The notes beneath the pieces are model-generated. The model had not been told where the DNA came from. It saw only the letters and a program-made list of their open reading frames with translations, and searched no databases. Source: Bradyrhizobium ivorense (GTDB taxonomy: Bacteria; Pseudomonadota; Alphaproteobacteria; Rhizobiales; Xanthobacteraceae). From it: 64,000 nucleotides of DNA. The translations under genes were made by a program, and so were the position numbers. Of the stretch, positions 35,137 through 43,605 are shown piece by piece (position 1 is the first letter of the stretch; every line of letters starts with the position of its first letter). The DNA is taken from contig NZ_CAADFC020000011.1 of assembly GCF_900696085.1 (NCBI RefSeq), positions 310,001-374,000 of the forward strand. Direction: 5' to 3'.

Positions 35137-37377
35137 ATGGTTGATTTGATCCAGCAGCGCGTGCTTTCAGCCATATCAGCATCCGTCGAACTCAGTCCCA
35201 TCACGATTTTGAAGGCGGAAGCGGGTATGACACCGGTGCCGACGATCAAATCGGCACTCGCGAGCTCTCATTTCAACATCTTGATCAGCGATGGCGACTG
35301 GCGGACCGGCGGCTATCTTGCCGGGCTGCAAACACTCATCGACGGCGAACTGAGCTGGGCCAAAGAAAATAGGCCAAAACTGGTTGAGGCGGCACAACAA
35401 TCCCTGAAGCGGCTGTTCCCTCTCCTAGACAGCGACGCCTTCACCGTGCCGAAAGATCTCACCAATACCTCGAGCAAGGAGGAGCGTACCCGGTTCTATC
35501 ATCATGAATATCAAAATAAGCTCCTGGTCGGGCTAGCCGAATTCCTGATCAACTGTGTCAAACAGCGCAACGAGCGTCACATCATTGTCATCGACCGGGC
35601 GGCTGCCCTGTCCGGCTCGGCCAGGAACCTGATCAAGCTGCTCGTCAGGCTGGATGACGATGGACGGCTGTTTCGGTTCGTTCTGATCGATTATGAGCAA
35701 CGCCTTTATTTCCCGGACGCCAGCGAAGTTCATTTCGGCAGATATAGCTCGCAAGAGCTGGGGCCAACCTTTGATCCGGATCTCGCCCCGGAGAAGCACC
35801 GGCAGATCTATGAGGCAAGTGGCGGCAATCCGTTGATTGCAGAGGCTTTAAGCAAATGCGCAGCCGCCGGATTGCCGGTCATCGGCTATCTCGACCCGGT
35901 CGCAATCGTGGACCTCTATCTGGCCGGTCTCGATACCGGGGAACGCCACGTTCTTCTCAAATCGTACATCGAATCCAACTGCACGACGACTGATCTGATC
36001 GCCCAACGAAACTATGCAATTTTCGAGCAGGCGACCGCAGATCATCTGCACGAGCAGCTGCACCAGGCCTGCCTGGAGCGTTATCTGGCGGGCAAGGCAC
36101 CTCTCGTCATGCTTCATGCGCTATCGATACGGGACAAGCACAAGCGTCTGGAACTGCTTGCAGAACCAAGTCAGATCCTCCAGAGCATTGGCCTCTACGA
36201 TCTCTGGTTTGGCTACTTCGGAGAACTTTTCGCCGACCCCGCGCTTCGCACCTACGGCTCCGGGGATGCTAGCGTGAATGCCGCCTTCATCAACGCGGCT
36301 TTTGTGCTGTACTCACTGGGCTGCGGGCGGGTGTCGGTTCCCTATCTGGATGAATTCTACAAAACCTTCCCAAAGAGCCGATACACGCCAACGGTTCTCT
36401 ATGCCCAATCAATGACGTATGCACGCTATCAGCAACCGGTCAACCTCACGCTGGCCGAAGAGTACGCGTTACGGAACCTGGAGACCATCGAGCGGGATTT
36501 CAGGGAGCACGAAAAGTACGATTACATCAAGGTGTTTGCAGAGAACGCCTATGCTTACATCAAGGCCAAACAGCAGAAGTACGGCGAAGCCCTCGCCTTT
36601 TGCGCCGAAGGCCTTGGTAAGATGCTCAAGGCGTATGGCGACGAGCGCTTCAAGCTTCACCAATCGATTCTGATCTACAATACCAGTCAGGTCTATGAAC
36701 TCATCGACGAACTTTCTCGGGCTGAGAAGCAGTTGCGTGAGGCCATTGCGTATGATCCCTACTATGGAGAGTATCACAACGACCTGGGCAACCTGCTTTC
36801 GAAAGTGGCTGGAAGGGAGGCTGAGGCTTTGGAGGCCTATGCGCGCGCCATTGAACTTTGCCCACCCTATTATGAGGCTCATCTGAACAGGGCCGCACTT
36901 CGCAACAGGATGGGAGATACCGCAGGGGTGCTCGCCGATCTCGACAGGACACTTGTCATCAAGCCAAACGAATGGCGAGCTCATTTCGAGAAGGGCAACG
37001 TCTTGATGCGGCAAGATAGGCCGAAAGCTGCTCTGGAGTCCTATCTGGCGGCGGCCGAAATCAATTCCAAAAACGCCGACTTGCAAAGCAATCTTGGCCT
37101 TGCCTATTCCGAGCTCGGTAGGGCGAGCGTTAGCATCGCACACTATCTTCGAGCCCTGGAACTCAATCCTTGGCATGCGCCGACGCACAACAATCTCGCC
37201 ATCGAGTACTTCAACGAGGGCCGGCCAGATATGTCATTGAACCATGCGACCGTGGCTGTCGAGATCGGGGAAGATCCAGACTACCTCCTCACCCGCGAGC
37301 ACATCGAGAAAAGCCTGCAAGCTGACCTGGCTTCGCGGCGGGACCGAGCTTCTGCATCTTCCGCGAAGCCTGTGTGA
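35137..37377 (+). CDS. Large TPR protein with degenerate nucleotide-binding N-terminus
   Basis: The start at 35137 (MVDLIQQRVL) has GGGAG six bases upstream; a longer frame would begin inside the terminator hairpin. The 746-residue product has an N-terminal region (about 45-260) laid out like a STAND/AAA ATPase: a beta strand FNILISDGDWRTGG where a P-loop would be expected but with no GxxxxGK(S/T), a Walker-B-like HIIVIDRAA, and SGSARNLIKLLVRLDDDGRLFRFVLID. The C-terminal half holds tetratricopeptide repeats (clear from about 500: YGEYHNDLGNLL, AYARAIELCPPYYEAHLNRAAL, SNLGLAYSELG). It is probably a non-hydrolysing scaffold or sensor. Its role with the peptide is unknown. Confidence 0.75.
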   Translation: MVDLIQQRVLSAISASVELSPITILKAEAGMTPVPTIKSALASSHFNILISDGDWRTGGYLAGLQTLIDGELSWAKENRPKLVEAAQQSLKRLFPLLDSDAFTVPKDLTNTSSKEERTRFYHHEYQNKLLVGLAEFLINCVKQRNERHIIVIDRAAALSGSARNLIKLLVRLDDDGRLFRFVLIDYEQRLYFPDASEVHFGRYSSQELGPTFDPDLAPEKHRQIYEASGGNPLIAEALSKCAAAGLPVIGYLDPVAIVDLYLAGLDTGERHVLLKSYIESNCTTTDLIAQRNYAIFEQATADHLHEQLHQACLERYLAGKAPLVMLHALSIRDKHKRLELLAEPSQILQSIGLYDLWFGYFGELFADPALRTYGSGDASVNAAFINAAFVLYSLGCGRVSVPYLDEFYKTFPKSRYTPTVLYAQSMTYARYQQPVNLTLAEEYALRNLETIERDFREHEKYDYIKVFAENAYAYIKAKQQKYGEALAFCAEGLGKMLKAYGDERFKLHQSILIYNTSQVYELIDELSRAEKQLREAIAYDPYYGEYHNDLGNLLSKVAGREAEALEAYARAIELCPPYYEAHLNRAALRNRMGDTAGVLADLDRTLVIKPNEWRAHFEKGNVLMRQDRPKAALESYLAAAEINSKNADLQSNLGLAYSELGRASVSIAHYLRALELNPWHAPTHNNLAIEYFNEGRPDMSLNHATVAVEIGEDPDYLLTREHIEKSLQADLASRRDRASASSAKPV

Positions 37378-37736
37378 GCTCTCGGCTCATGGCACTCTTG
37401 TCATCGAGCCCGAGCGGCGTGCGAAGGGATCGCTAAGGACATGGTCGCTGCACCTCAAAGCTCCGGCGGGGTCTAGCGGATGCTGCTGCGGCAAGCGCTG
37501 CAACTCAGGCTGACCGGCAAAGCAACCGCCTTGGCCGGCATAGTCGCCAATGACCGAAAACCACTTGGAGGTACTGGGAGGCAGTTAGGTAAGTTGCCTT
37601 TTGCCAAGCCGTCCTATTGCGAGAGCGTACGTCGTGGCTTGCGGAGCTCATCGCACCGATGTCGCGTCACAAGACCAATGCCATGCGCCTTCCCTTCTGA
37701 GTCAAGCGCTATGATCCTCGATGAGCTAAGTCAACA
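37378..37736. other. Gap between TPR and MFS genes
   Basis: About 360 bases with only a low-quality 86-residue frame (37480-37740) that ends at the MFS start. No terminator is visible, so co-transcription is possible. Confidence 0.4.
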
Positions 37737-38915
37737 ATGAGCGGGGCGCGCACACGCCAGTTCGTCTATCTCTCGCATTTGATCATTCAGATTGGCGGCT
37801 GGGCGTTCCGTATCGGCATCCTGATCGGCCTTCTGCAATCCGGCATGAGCGCCGCGGGCCTCGGCATTGCGGTCACTTTTGCGCCGATCATGCTTGGCAG
37901 CCTCTTCCTGTCGCCGCTGGTCGACCGAGGTGATCCAAGCTCAGCCATGATGATCGTCAATGCGGTTCGGATATGCGCGCTGCTCGCCATCTTCGGCGCC
38001 AAGGACGCCGATTCATTTCAGAGCTTTGCCGCAATGGCCACCCTGAGCCTTGTCCAGCCCGTCTATTTGTCCGCAGAGGTTGCTTTCTTTCGTCGTATCA
38101 CATCGGAAGAAGGCATGATCTCGGTGCTGCGCAATATCGCCAATATCGACTGGCTCACCTATCTGCTCGGAATGTTGGCAGGGGCCATGCTGTCCGATCA
38201 ATTGCACTTGCCTGGCGTTTTAGCCTTCAACATGTCGGCGATCATCCTGTCCTTGATTGTGCTCCTTGGCATCAAGCAGCAGTTCAGAAGGACGCCAGCA
38301 GTGCTTGAAGCGCGGCCTTCGGGAACCGTCCTGGACTTGGCACCGCTCTATCCTGCATTCCTGGCTGTCTTTCTGCTCAACCTCGGCGCCGGCATCATCA
38401 ACGTCTATCCTGCGATACATGCCACGGCTGACGGGGTTCTCGACAAAAGCGTTCTGTTGACGATCGTCATGACGAACGGCGTTTTTGCCTTGCTGGGTGC
38501 TCTAGCCGTAAAGCCGATTTACGAGCTGATCGGCGCTTTGCCAACCATCGCCGGGGCAGCAGTGCTGCTTGCGGCATGCCTTGTAATGATGTCACTCGAT
38601 GCAGGTCTGCCCGTGGTGGTCGCATCCAGCAGCGCAATGCTTGGTTTCGGCCAGATATTTGCGGCTGCCGCTCACGGGTACATGGTGTCCTCAGTGTCTC
38701 CCGACCGGGCCGGTCGCCTTTCCGGGTTATTTCAATGTTGCACCTATAGCGGCGTTGCGGGAAATGGCATCGCTTTGTCGTTTCTAGGTAATAGGCTTGC
38801 TCTCGGCACGATCGTTCTCCTATGCGCGGCGAGCGCATTTGTTGCCTTTGCCGTTGCGACTTTCGCGGTGGTCCGGTCAAGGGATTCTCAAGCTTCGTGT
38901 CCTGCCGATCGCTAG
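37737..38915 (+). CDS. Major facilitator superfamily transporter
   Basis: A 392-residue polytopic inner-membrane protein with about 10-12 hydrophobic segments, including LSHLIIQIGGWAFRIGILIGLL at the N-terminus, a PLVDRGD loop after segment 2 in the place of the MFS signature, and YPAFLAVFLLNLGAGIINVYP in the second half. It resembles EntS-type drug/siderophore exporters more than sugar importers. Its place after the peptide and TPR genes suggests it exports the locus product or gives immunity; this is inferred from order only. Confidence 0.85.
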   Translation: MSGARTRQFVYLSHLIIQIGGWAFRIGILIGLLQSGMSAAGLGIAVTFAPIMLGSLFLSPLVDRGDPSSAMMIVNAVRICALLAIFGAKDADSFQSFAAMATLSLVQPVYLSAEVAFFRRITSEEGMISVLRNIANIDWLTYLLGMLAGAMLSDQLHLPGVLAFNMSAIILSLIVLLGIKQQFRRTPAVLEARPSGTVLDLAPLYPAFLAVFLLNLGAGIINVYPAIHATADGVLDKSVLLTIVMTNGVFALLGALAVKPIYELIGALPTIAGAAVLLAACLVMMSLDAGLPVVVASSSAMLGFGQIFAAAAHGYMVSSVSPDRAGRLSGLFQCCTYSGVAGNGIALSFLGNRLALGTIVLLCAASAFVAFAVATFAVVRSRDSQASCPADR

Positions 38916-38931
38916 ATCAGGGATCCACACC

Positions 38932-39357
38932 ATGCCATGGGATCAGCTATTCCTGTTAGAACGTCCCTTTGCAGATCCGGCCTTGCCGGGGCGACAATTC
39001 TATTGCTGGCAATGCTTGCTATTGGACGGGTTGCTGTCCGCATTTCCAAGTCGCGCTGCTAGGCTCGACGTTCGTCGGATTTCATGGGCGAGGCCACGAG
39101 CCGCGCTCATCGAGAGGCTTGGGCGGGGTCATCAGTCCGCGCCGGTTCTGATTCTGGAGAAAGAAAGCCCTTTACCAGAGCATGCGAAGTACGCGAACGG
39201 GCTCGCCTATGTCGACGATGTGTTTGCAATCCTTGATCTTCTGGCTGCGCGCCACGGATTTCCGGCGCCTTACCCCTCGAGCAGTCGGCATCTTATAGCC
39301 CATGATGGTCATCAACGACTTGACGTCAGCAGTCGCCGATCGGGCAGCTTTGATTGA
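38932..39357 (+). CDS. DUF3088 family protein
   Basis: A 141-residue protein starting MPWDQLFLLERPFADPALPG, followed by GRQFYCWQC and LLDGLLSAFPSRAARLDVRRI, RAALIERLGRGHQSAPVLIL and YVDDVFAILDLLAARHGFPAPYP, the full DUF3088 pattern. The family has a thioredoxin/glutathione-S-transferase-like N-terminal look with a CxxC-type pair (C.WQC here), but no proven role. It starts 16 bases after the MFS stop, so they are probably co-translated. The 3' end overlaps the convergent LysR gene by 46 bases; the last 20 residues, past the usual end of the family, may be an extension by sequence drift. Confidence 0.75.
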   Translation: MPWDQLFLLERPFADPALPGRQFYCWQCLLLDGLLSAFPSRAARLDVRRISWARPRAALIERLGRGHQSAPVLILEKESPLPEHAKYANGLAYVDDVFAILDLLAARHGFPAPYPSSSRHLIAHDGHQRLDVSSRRSGSFD

Positions 39358-40283
39358 GCGGCTTGCTTGATCTGCCAAGTTGGAGCCCCGAATGGCGATG
39401 GCTGATGATCCTGGCTCAGTATGTCTGACAGCGCCCAGCGCTCAAACCGTTCGACAGCCGCGTTATTTCGCGCGTTCCCATTGACAAATATGTAGATTGA
39501 GCGATTGACCGGAACAAAGCCAAATGGAGCTACAAGTTCTCCTTTCTCAAGGTTGCTTCTTACCAGAATTTGCGAGGATATTGCGGCCCCCAGCCCACTT
39601 TTTGCCGCCTCCATGGCCAAGGAAAATGTATCGAACACGACCTTGCGCGTTTCCTGCAAGCATATTGCAGCTGCGCTGGCCCATTCGCTCCAGGCGTCCA
39701 GCCTGTCGGCCTCGTGCAACAGAGGGACAGACAGAATATCTTCCGGGCTTTTGATCGCCTCGAGCGTAGCAGGCGCACAGACTGGGCCAATCATCTCATT
39801 TGAAGTGTGCATCTCGCGAACGGAGAGCGGCCGCTTCAGCGGGCCGGCGACAAACAATACGTCCAACGCACCAACAGCGAGCGCGTCAAGATCGGCCTCG
39901 GTTTCAAAAACAAGGTCAATGTCCGGATAGAGTTTGCGAAACCGACCGATACGGGGCAACAGGCCGTGCGACAAAAATGTGGCTGAGCACCCGACCACCA
40001 CGGAACGTCCTGCATTGCGCCTTCGTAGCTCATAGCATCCCCTCTCGAGCATGGTGAACGCACTCGCACAGCTGCGCTTGAGCTGTTCGCCGTCGGATGT
40101 CAGGCGCACGCCCGAACTATGGCGCACGAATAGTCTCCTGCCGAACCAATCCTCAAGCAGGCGCATCTGGTAGCTTACCGCGCCGGTCGTCATATTTAGC
40201 CGCTCGGCCGCCCTTGAGAAACTTGGAAACTCGCTAACTGCCTCAAACAGATGGAGGCTTTTCAGGATCGGTAGCTTGCGCAT
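39312..40283 (-). CDS. LysR family transcriptional regulator (GcvA-like)
   Basis: A 323-residue LysR protein: N-terminal helix-turn-helix (LPILKSLHLFEAVSEFPSFSRAAERLNMTTGAVSYQMRLLE) with the GcvA-subgroup pattern, then a ligand-binding domain ending near residue 300 (IYIFVNGNARNNAAVERFERWAL). AAGAAAG precedes the ATG. It is convergent with the DUF3088 gene and overlaps it, and is the nearest regulator to the peptide-TPR-MFS locus, so it may control that locus. The ligand is unknown. Confidence 0.9.
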   Translation of the reverse strand: MRKLPILKSLHLFEAVSEFPSFSRAAERLNMTTGAVSYQMRLLEDWFGRRLFVRHSSGVRLTSDGEQLKRSCASAFTMLERGCYELRRRNAGRSVVVGCSATFLSHGLLPRIGRFRKLYPDIDLVFETEADLDALAVGALDVLFVAGPLKRPLSVREMHTSNEMIGPVCAPATLEAIKSPEDILSVPLLHEADRLDAWSEWASAAAICLQETRKVVFDTFSLAMEAAKSGLGAAISSQILVRSNLEKGELVAPFGFVPVNRSIYIFVNGNARNNAAVERFERWALSDILSQDHQPSPFGAPTWQIKQAAQSKLPDRRLLTSSR

Positions 40284-40845
40284 CTTTCTTTCCTGCCTCT
40301 CACTGGGATCGCTGTTGTGGAGCCGTGCAGTGTGCAGCGATTTTCTCCCGCACCGACACCGTCATCGCTGACTGCCGGGACCGCGCACGACCGAGACCTC
40401 CTAGGTATCGGCCTGTCACCGCGAGCTCAGCGACTTGGCCCCCTGCCCCAGCCGTTCGAGCAGCTATCGATCTAGGCATAACCCTTGAGATCCGGTGCCC
40501 CTGGCACGGTTAGATTCCATATTCATTCGGCGCAGGGTTCATCGCCGCGCGAGTTCTCCCAAAAGCCAGAACGGAGCTTGAGATTTGGAATGCCAACTCG
40601 TGGGTCAATTTAGCTCATCAAAACGTTGACCTGTCATTGCAAGGCGCCTTGCCAGCCATATTGCATGACGAGCCGGAAATGCGGGATTGTGTTCGAACAC
40701 CTCTTGCGCTGCGGGAACGCGTCCAGTTCCCCTTGAAATCTGCAGCATCTTGCCCGTTTGCCTGGTTCTGTGTATCGCCTCGATGAATTCCAGCTGACGG
40801 ATGTGGTGACGTCGAGATCATGAATGGTCTGGAGCTTGCTTCGAT
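40284..40845. other. Gap between LysR and prolyl oligopeptidase genes
   Basis: No supported gene. A TGGCACG (near 40500) resembles half of a sigma-54 promoter, but the TTGC half is missing at the right distance. Confidence 0.4.
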
Positions 40846-42990
40846 CTATTCAGAACAAAGCCGCCTCGATGCGTAGGTGTATTCAAGGGCCAGTCGACGC
40901 GCCGTTTCGATGAGGTTGGCCGCCGCGCTGTGTCCTCCATCGATGTTCTCGTAATAGAAGTAAGGCTGGCTCAGGGCGGCGAGCTTTGCTGCGGCCTTGC
41001 GGCCGTGCGCGGGATGCACACGATCGTCCTTGGTGGAGGTAAGAATTAAAGGCGCGGGGTATGGCTTGCCCGGCACGAGTTTCTGATAGGGCGAGTAGCC
41101 TTCGATCCACGCACGCTGCTCGGGAAAAGCTGGATCGCCGTACTCGCCGATCCAGGAGGCGCCGGCGCCCAATTTGGGGTATCGAAGCATGTCAAACAGC
41201 GGCACCTGAATGATCGCCGCGTTGAAGAGCTCGGGGCGTTGGGTGATTGCGGTGCCAACGAGTAGCCCGCCCTGGCTGCCGCCTATCACTCCTAGCCGGC
41301 GCGGACTTGCGATCTTGCGGCGGATCAAGTCCTCGGCAACGGCGATGAAATCATCCCACGTCGTCTGCTTCGTCGCCCGCTGGGCTGCTTGATGCCATTG
41401 GGGGCCAAACTCGCCACCCCCGCGCAGATTTGCAACGACATAGGCGTTGCCCTGTTCAAGCCAGAGCCGCCCCACAGGGCCTAGATAAGAGGGTAGAAGC
41501 GAAACCTGGAACCCGCCATAGCCATAAAGAAGTGTCGGAATGGCGCCGTCAAACCTTGCGTTTTTCGGTCTCACCAAGGAATACGGAATTGACGTGCCAT
41601 CACGCGAAGTCGCTTCGAACTGCTCTACGACAAGCTTGGAGGCATCGAAGGCAGTAGGTGTCGTCTTCAATTGCTCGAGTTTTTGAATTTCGGCATCAAA
41701 ATACCAGACTGACGTTGGCCTAAGATAGCTTGAGACGGCGAACATGGCCTGGTCCGCTTCGTCGGAGGCGGCTGTCACGCCGACATTGGTATGTTCCGGC
41801 AGCGGGATCGGCGTCTCCGACCAGGCTTCCTGATCGTACTTGTAAACGAACGCTTTGCTTTGAACGTTATCCAGGATCGTCAGAATCAACAGGTTCTTTG
41901 TGAAGCTTGTCCCGCTCAGCGCCTGGCGAGGCCCAGGCTTGAAGACAAGCGAGGCTTTGGCGTGCAGCGGATCCGCTTTCCATTCGGCCAGATCATACGA
42001 GATCAGCGCGCCGGCACTGAAGCTGACATCCCTGGAGGGGCTCCATTCCTCATCGAGCTTCACAAGCAGGCGGCCACTCACGAGGCCTACGATCGCCGCT
42101 TTCTTCGGCAGATTGAGTTTGACGAGCCCATCGGGGCGGAAAAGCACGTACTCATGCTCGAAAAACCCGATCGCGCGGATGACCCCGGTCGCATGAACAT
42201 GACCTTCATTGTCTCGAAGCACCAAGGGCACCGCCCGAACATCGTTGGGATCGCCGCGAAAAACCTCGCGCGCCTCGCTGAGCGGTTGAGCGCGTTTGAG
42301 CTCCTTGACCACGAACGGGTAGCCGGCCTGCGTCAAAGAGCCCTCGCCCCAGTCCCTTGCAATAAGGAGCGTGTCACGATCGAGCCAGCTGACGCTCTGC
42401 TTCCCCTCCGGAAGATAAAAGCCGTCCGCAACGAAGGTTTTGGCCTCGCGGTCGAACTCGCGTATGGACGCAGCATCCTTGCCGCCATCGGAAAGACTAA
42501 TCAGGCAAAGACGCTCTTCAGGCGGAAGGCAGCTGGCGCCGTGAAAGATCCAGTTCTTGTTCTCGGCAACCGCCAAGGCGTCCACGTCAAGGATGGTTTC
42601 CCACGGTGGGTCTTGGCGACGATAGCTCTCAAGCGTGGTGCGCCGCCAGATGCCGCGCACATGGTCCTCATCTTTCCAAAAATTCTCCAACCCGCGACGC
42701 CCCAGCGAAACGTATGGAATTCGATCCTTGGCCTGCAAGATTGAGAGCGCCTGTTCGTAGAAGACCCGATAGCGAGGATCTGATTGGAGCACGCCGAGTG
42801 TCTTCTCGCTCTCGGCGCGGACCCAAGCCAATGCGCCCGGTCCTTCGATCTCCTCGAGCCAGAGGAATGGATCGTCAGTGACCGCCGCAGCTGCCTTTCG
42901 CTCCTGTGAAGGCGAACGCTCCCGTGAAAGCCCAATGGAAGTGAAGCAGGCAATCGAAAGCAGCGCTGCGGAGAGGACTGAGGTGTTCAT
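40846..42990 (-). CDS. Prolyl oligopeptidase family serine peptidase (S9A), secreted
   Basis: A 714-residue protein with a signal peptide (about residues 1-24), an N-terminal beta-propeller (about 70-440) and a C-terminal alpha/beta-hydrolase domain. Catalytic residues are visible: Ser in GGSQGGLLV, Asp in STKDDRVHP and His in NIDGGHSAA. It would cleave short peptides after proline or a related residue in the periplasm or outside the cell. A remnant of a second S9 gene lies at 51.2 kb. No operon partner is evident; it is separated from the next minus-strand gene by about 600 bases. Confidence 0.93.
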   Translation of the reverse strand: MNTSVLSAALLSIACFTSIGLSRERSPSQERKAAAAVTDDPFLWLEEIEGPGALAWVRAESEKTLGVLQSDPRYRVFYEQALSILQAKDRIPYVSLGRRGLENFWKDEDHVRGIWRRTTLESYRRQDPPWETILDVDALAVAENKNWIFHGASCLPPEERLCLISLSDGGKDAASIREFDREAKTFVADGFYLPEGKQSVSWLDRDTLLIARDWGEGSLTQAGYPFVVKELKRAQPLSEAREVFRGDPNDVRAVPLVLRDNEGHVHATGVIRAIGFFEHEYVLFRPDGLVKLNLPKKAAIVGLVSGRLLVKLDEEWSPSRDVSFSAGALISYDLAEWKADPLHAKASLVFKPGPRQALSGTSFTKNLLILTILDNVQSKAFVYKYDQEAWSETPIPLPEHTNVGVTAASDEADQAMFAVSSYLRPTSVWYFDAEIQKLEQLKTTPTAFDASKLVVEQFEATSRDGTSIPYSLVRPKNARFDGAIPTLLYGYGGFQVSLLPSYLGPVGRLWLEQGNAYVVANLRGGGEFGPQWHQAAQRATKQTTWDDFIAVAEDLIRRKIASPRRLGVIGGSQGGLLVGTAITQRPELFNAAIIQVPLFDMLRYPKLGAGASWIGEYGDPAFPEQRAWIEGYSPYQKLVPGKPYPAPLILTSTKDDRVHPAHGRKAAAKLAALSQPYFYYENIDGGHSAAANLIETARRLALEYTYASRRLCSE

Positions 42991-43605
42991 GGACTTGCTC
43001 CGGCTGAGGTCGAGCGGCCACGCGGGCCTGGCGCGTCAAGCAGAAGCCGCAGAAAGTACGCAACGCATGACATGGCTCGGCTCGCTCCCTCGCGAAGCGT
43101 TCACTGCAAGCTGCATGCCGACCAAAGCGCCGCAAGTTTCAGCCGCTCAGGGGTACGCGACGATGTCCGTTTGCCGACATTGGTTGCCAAACAGACAGGG
43201 CGATGTCGGCGAGATCGAGTGTCAGACAGCAGCATCGGATCTTCAGCGGCCAAGAACCCAAACAGTGGGACGCTCCCCGCCCGCCATCCGAACGCTTACC
43301 TCCGAATATGAAGCACGTTCTTCCGAGCGGGGTCATCGGGCAGACTTGTCGACGCGCATCAGCATGACATAGAACAGCGCGTTGATCAGCAGCCAGATCG
43401 CGATCAGCTGATCGCCGTGTGCAGGGCAATCTCCGATTGGTGACTGTAAGTATCTGCTGCGACGTTCCGTTCATCATGCGGGGCCAGCGAACCGCGCCAG
43501 CCGCCAGACCTGTATTGTGCCTCTCGCCTGCTACAGAAGCGCAATCCGCCGTGTGCTGTTCGCCCCGTCAGTCCTCCCCGGCACTGGACTGTCAGGGGAC
43601 CAGAA
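42991..43605. other. Gap with a membrane-peptide fragment
   Basis: No complete gene. The minus strand at 43350-43430 reads DQLIAIWLLINALFYVMLMR followed by VDKSAR and a stop, a membrane-segment fragment without a start codon. Confidence 0.4.

Noticed and set aside
40490..40520. TGGCACG as a sigma-54 promoter half
   Set aside because: No TTGC element at the required spacing.
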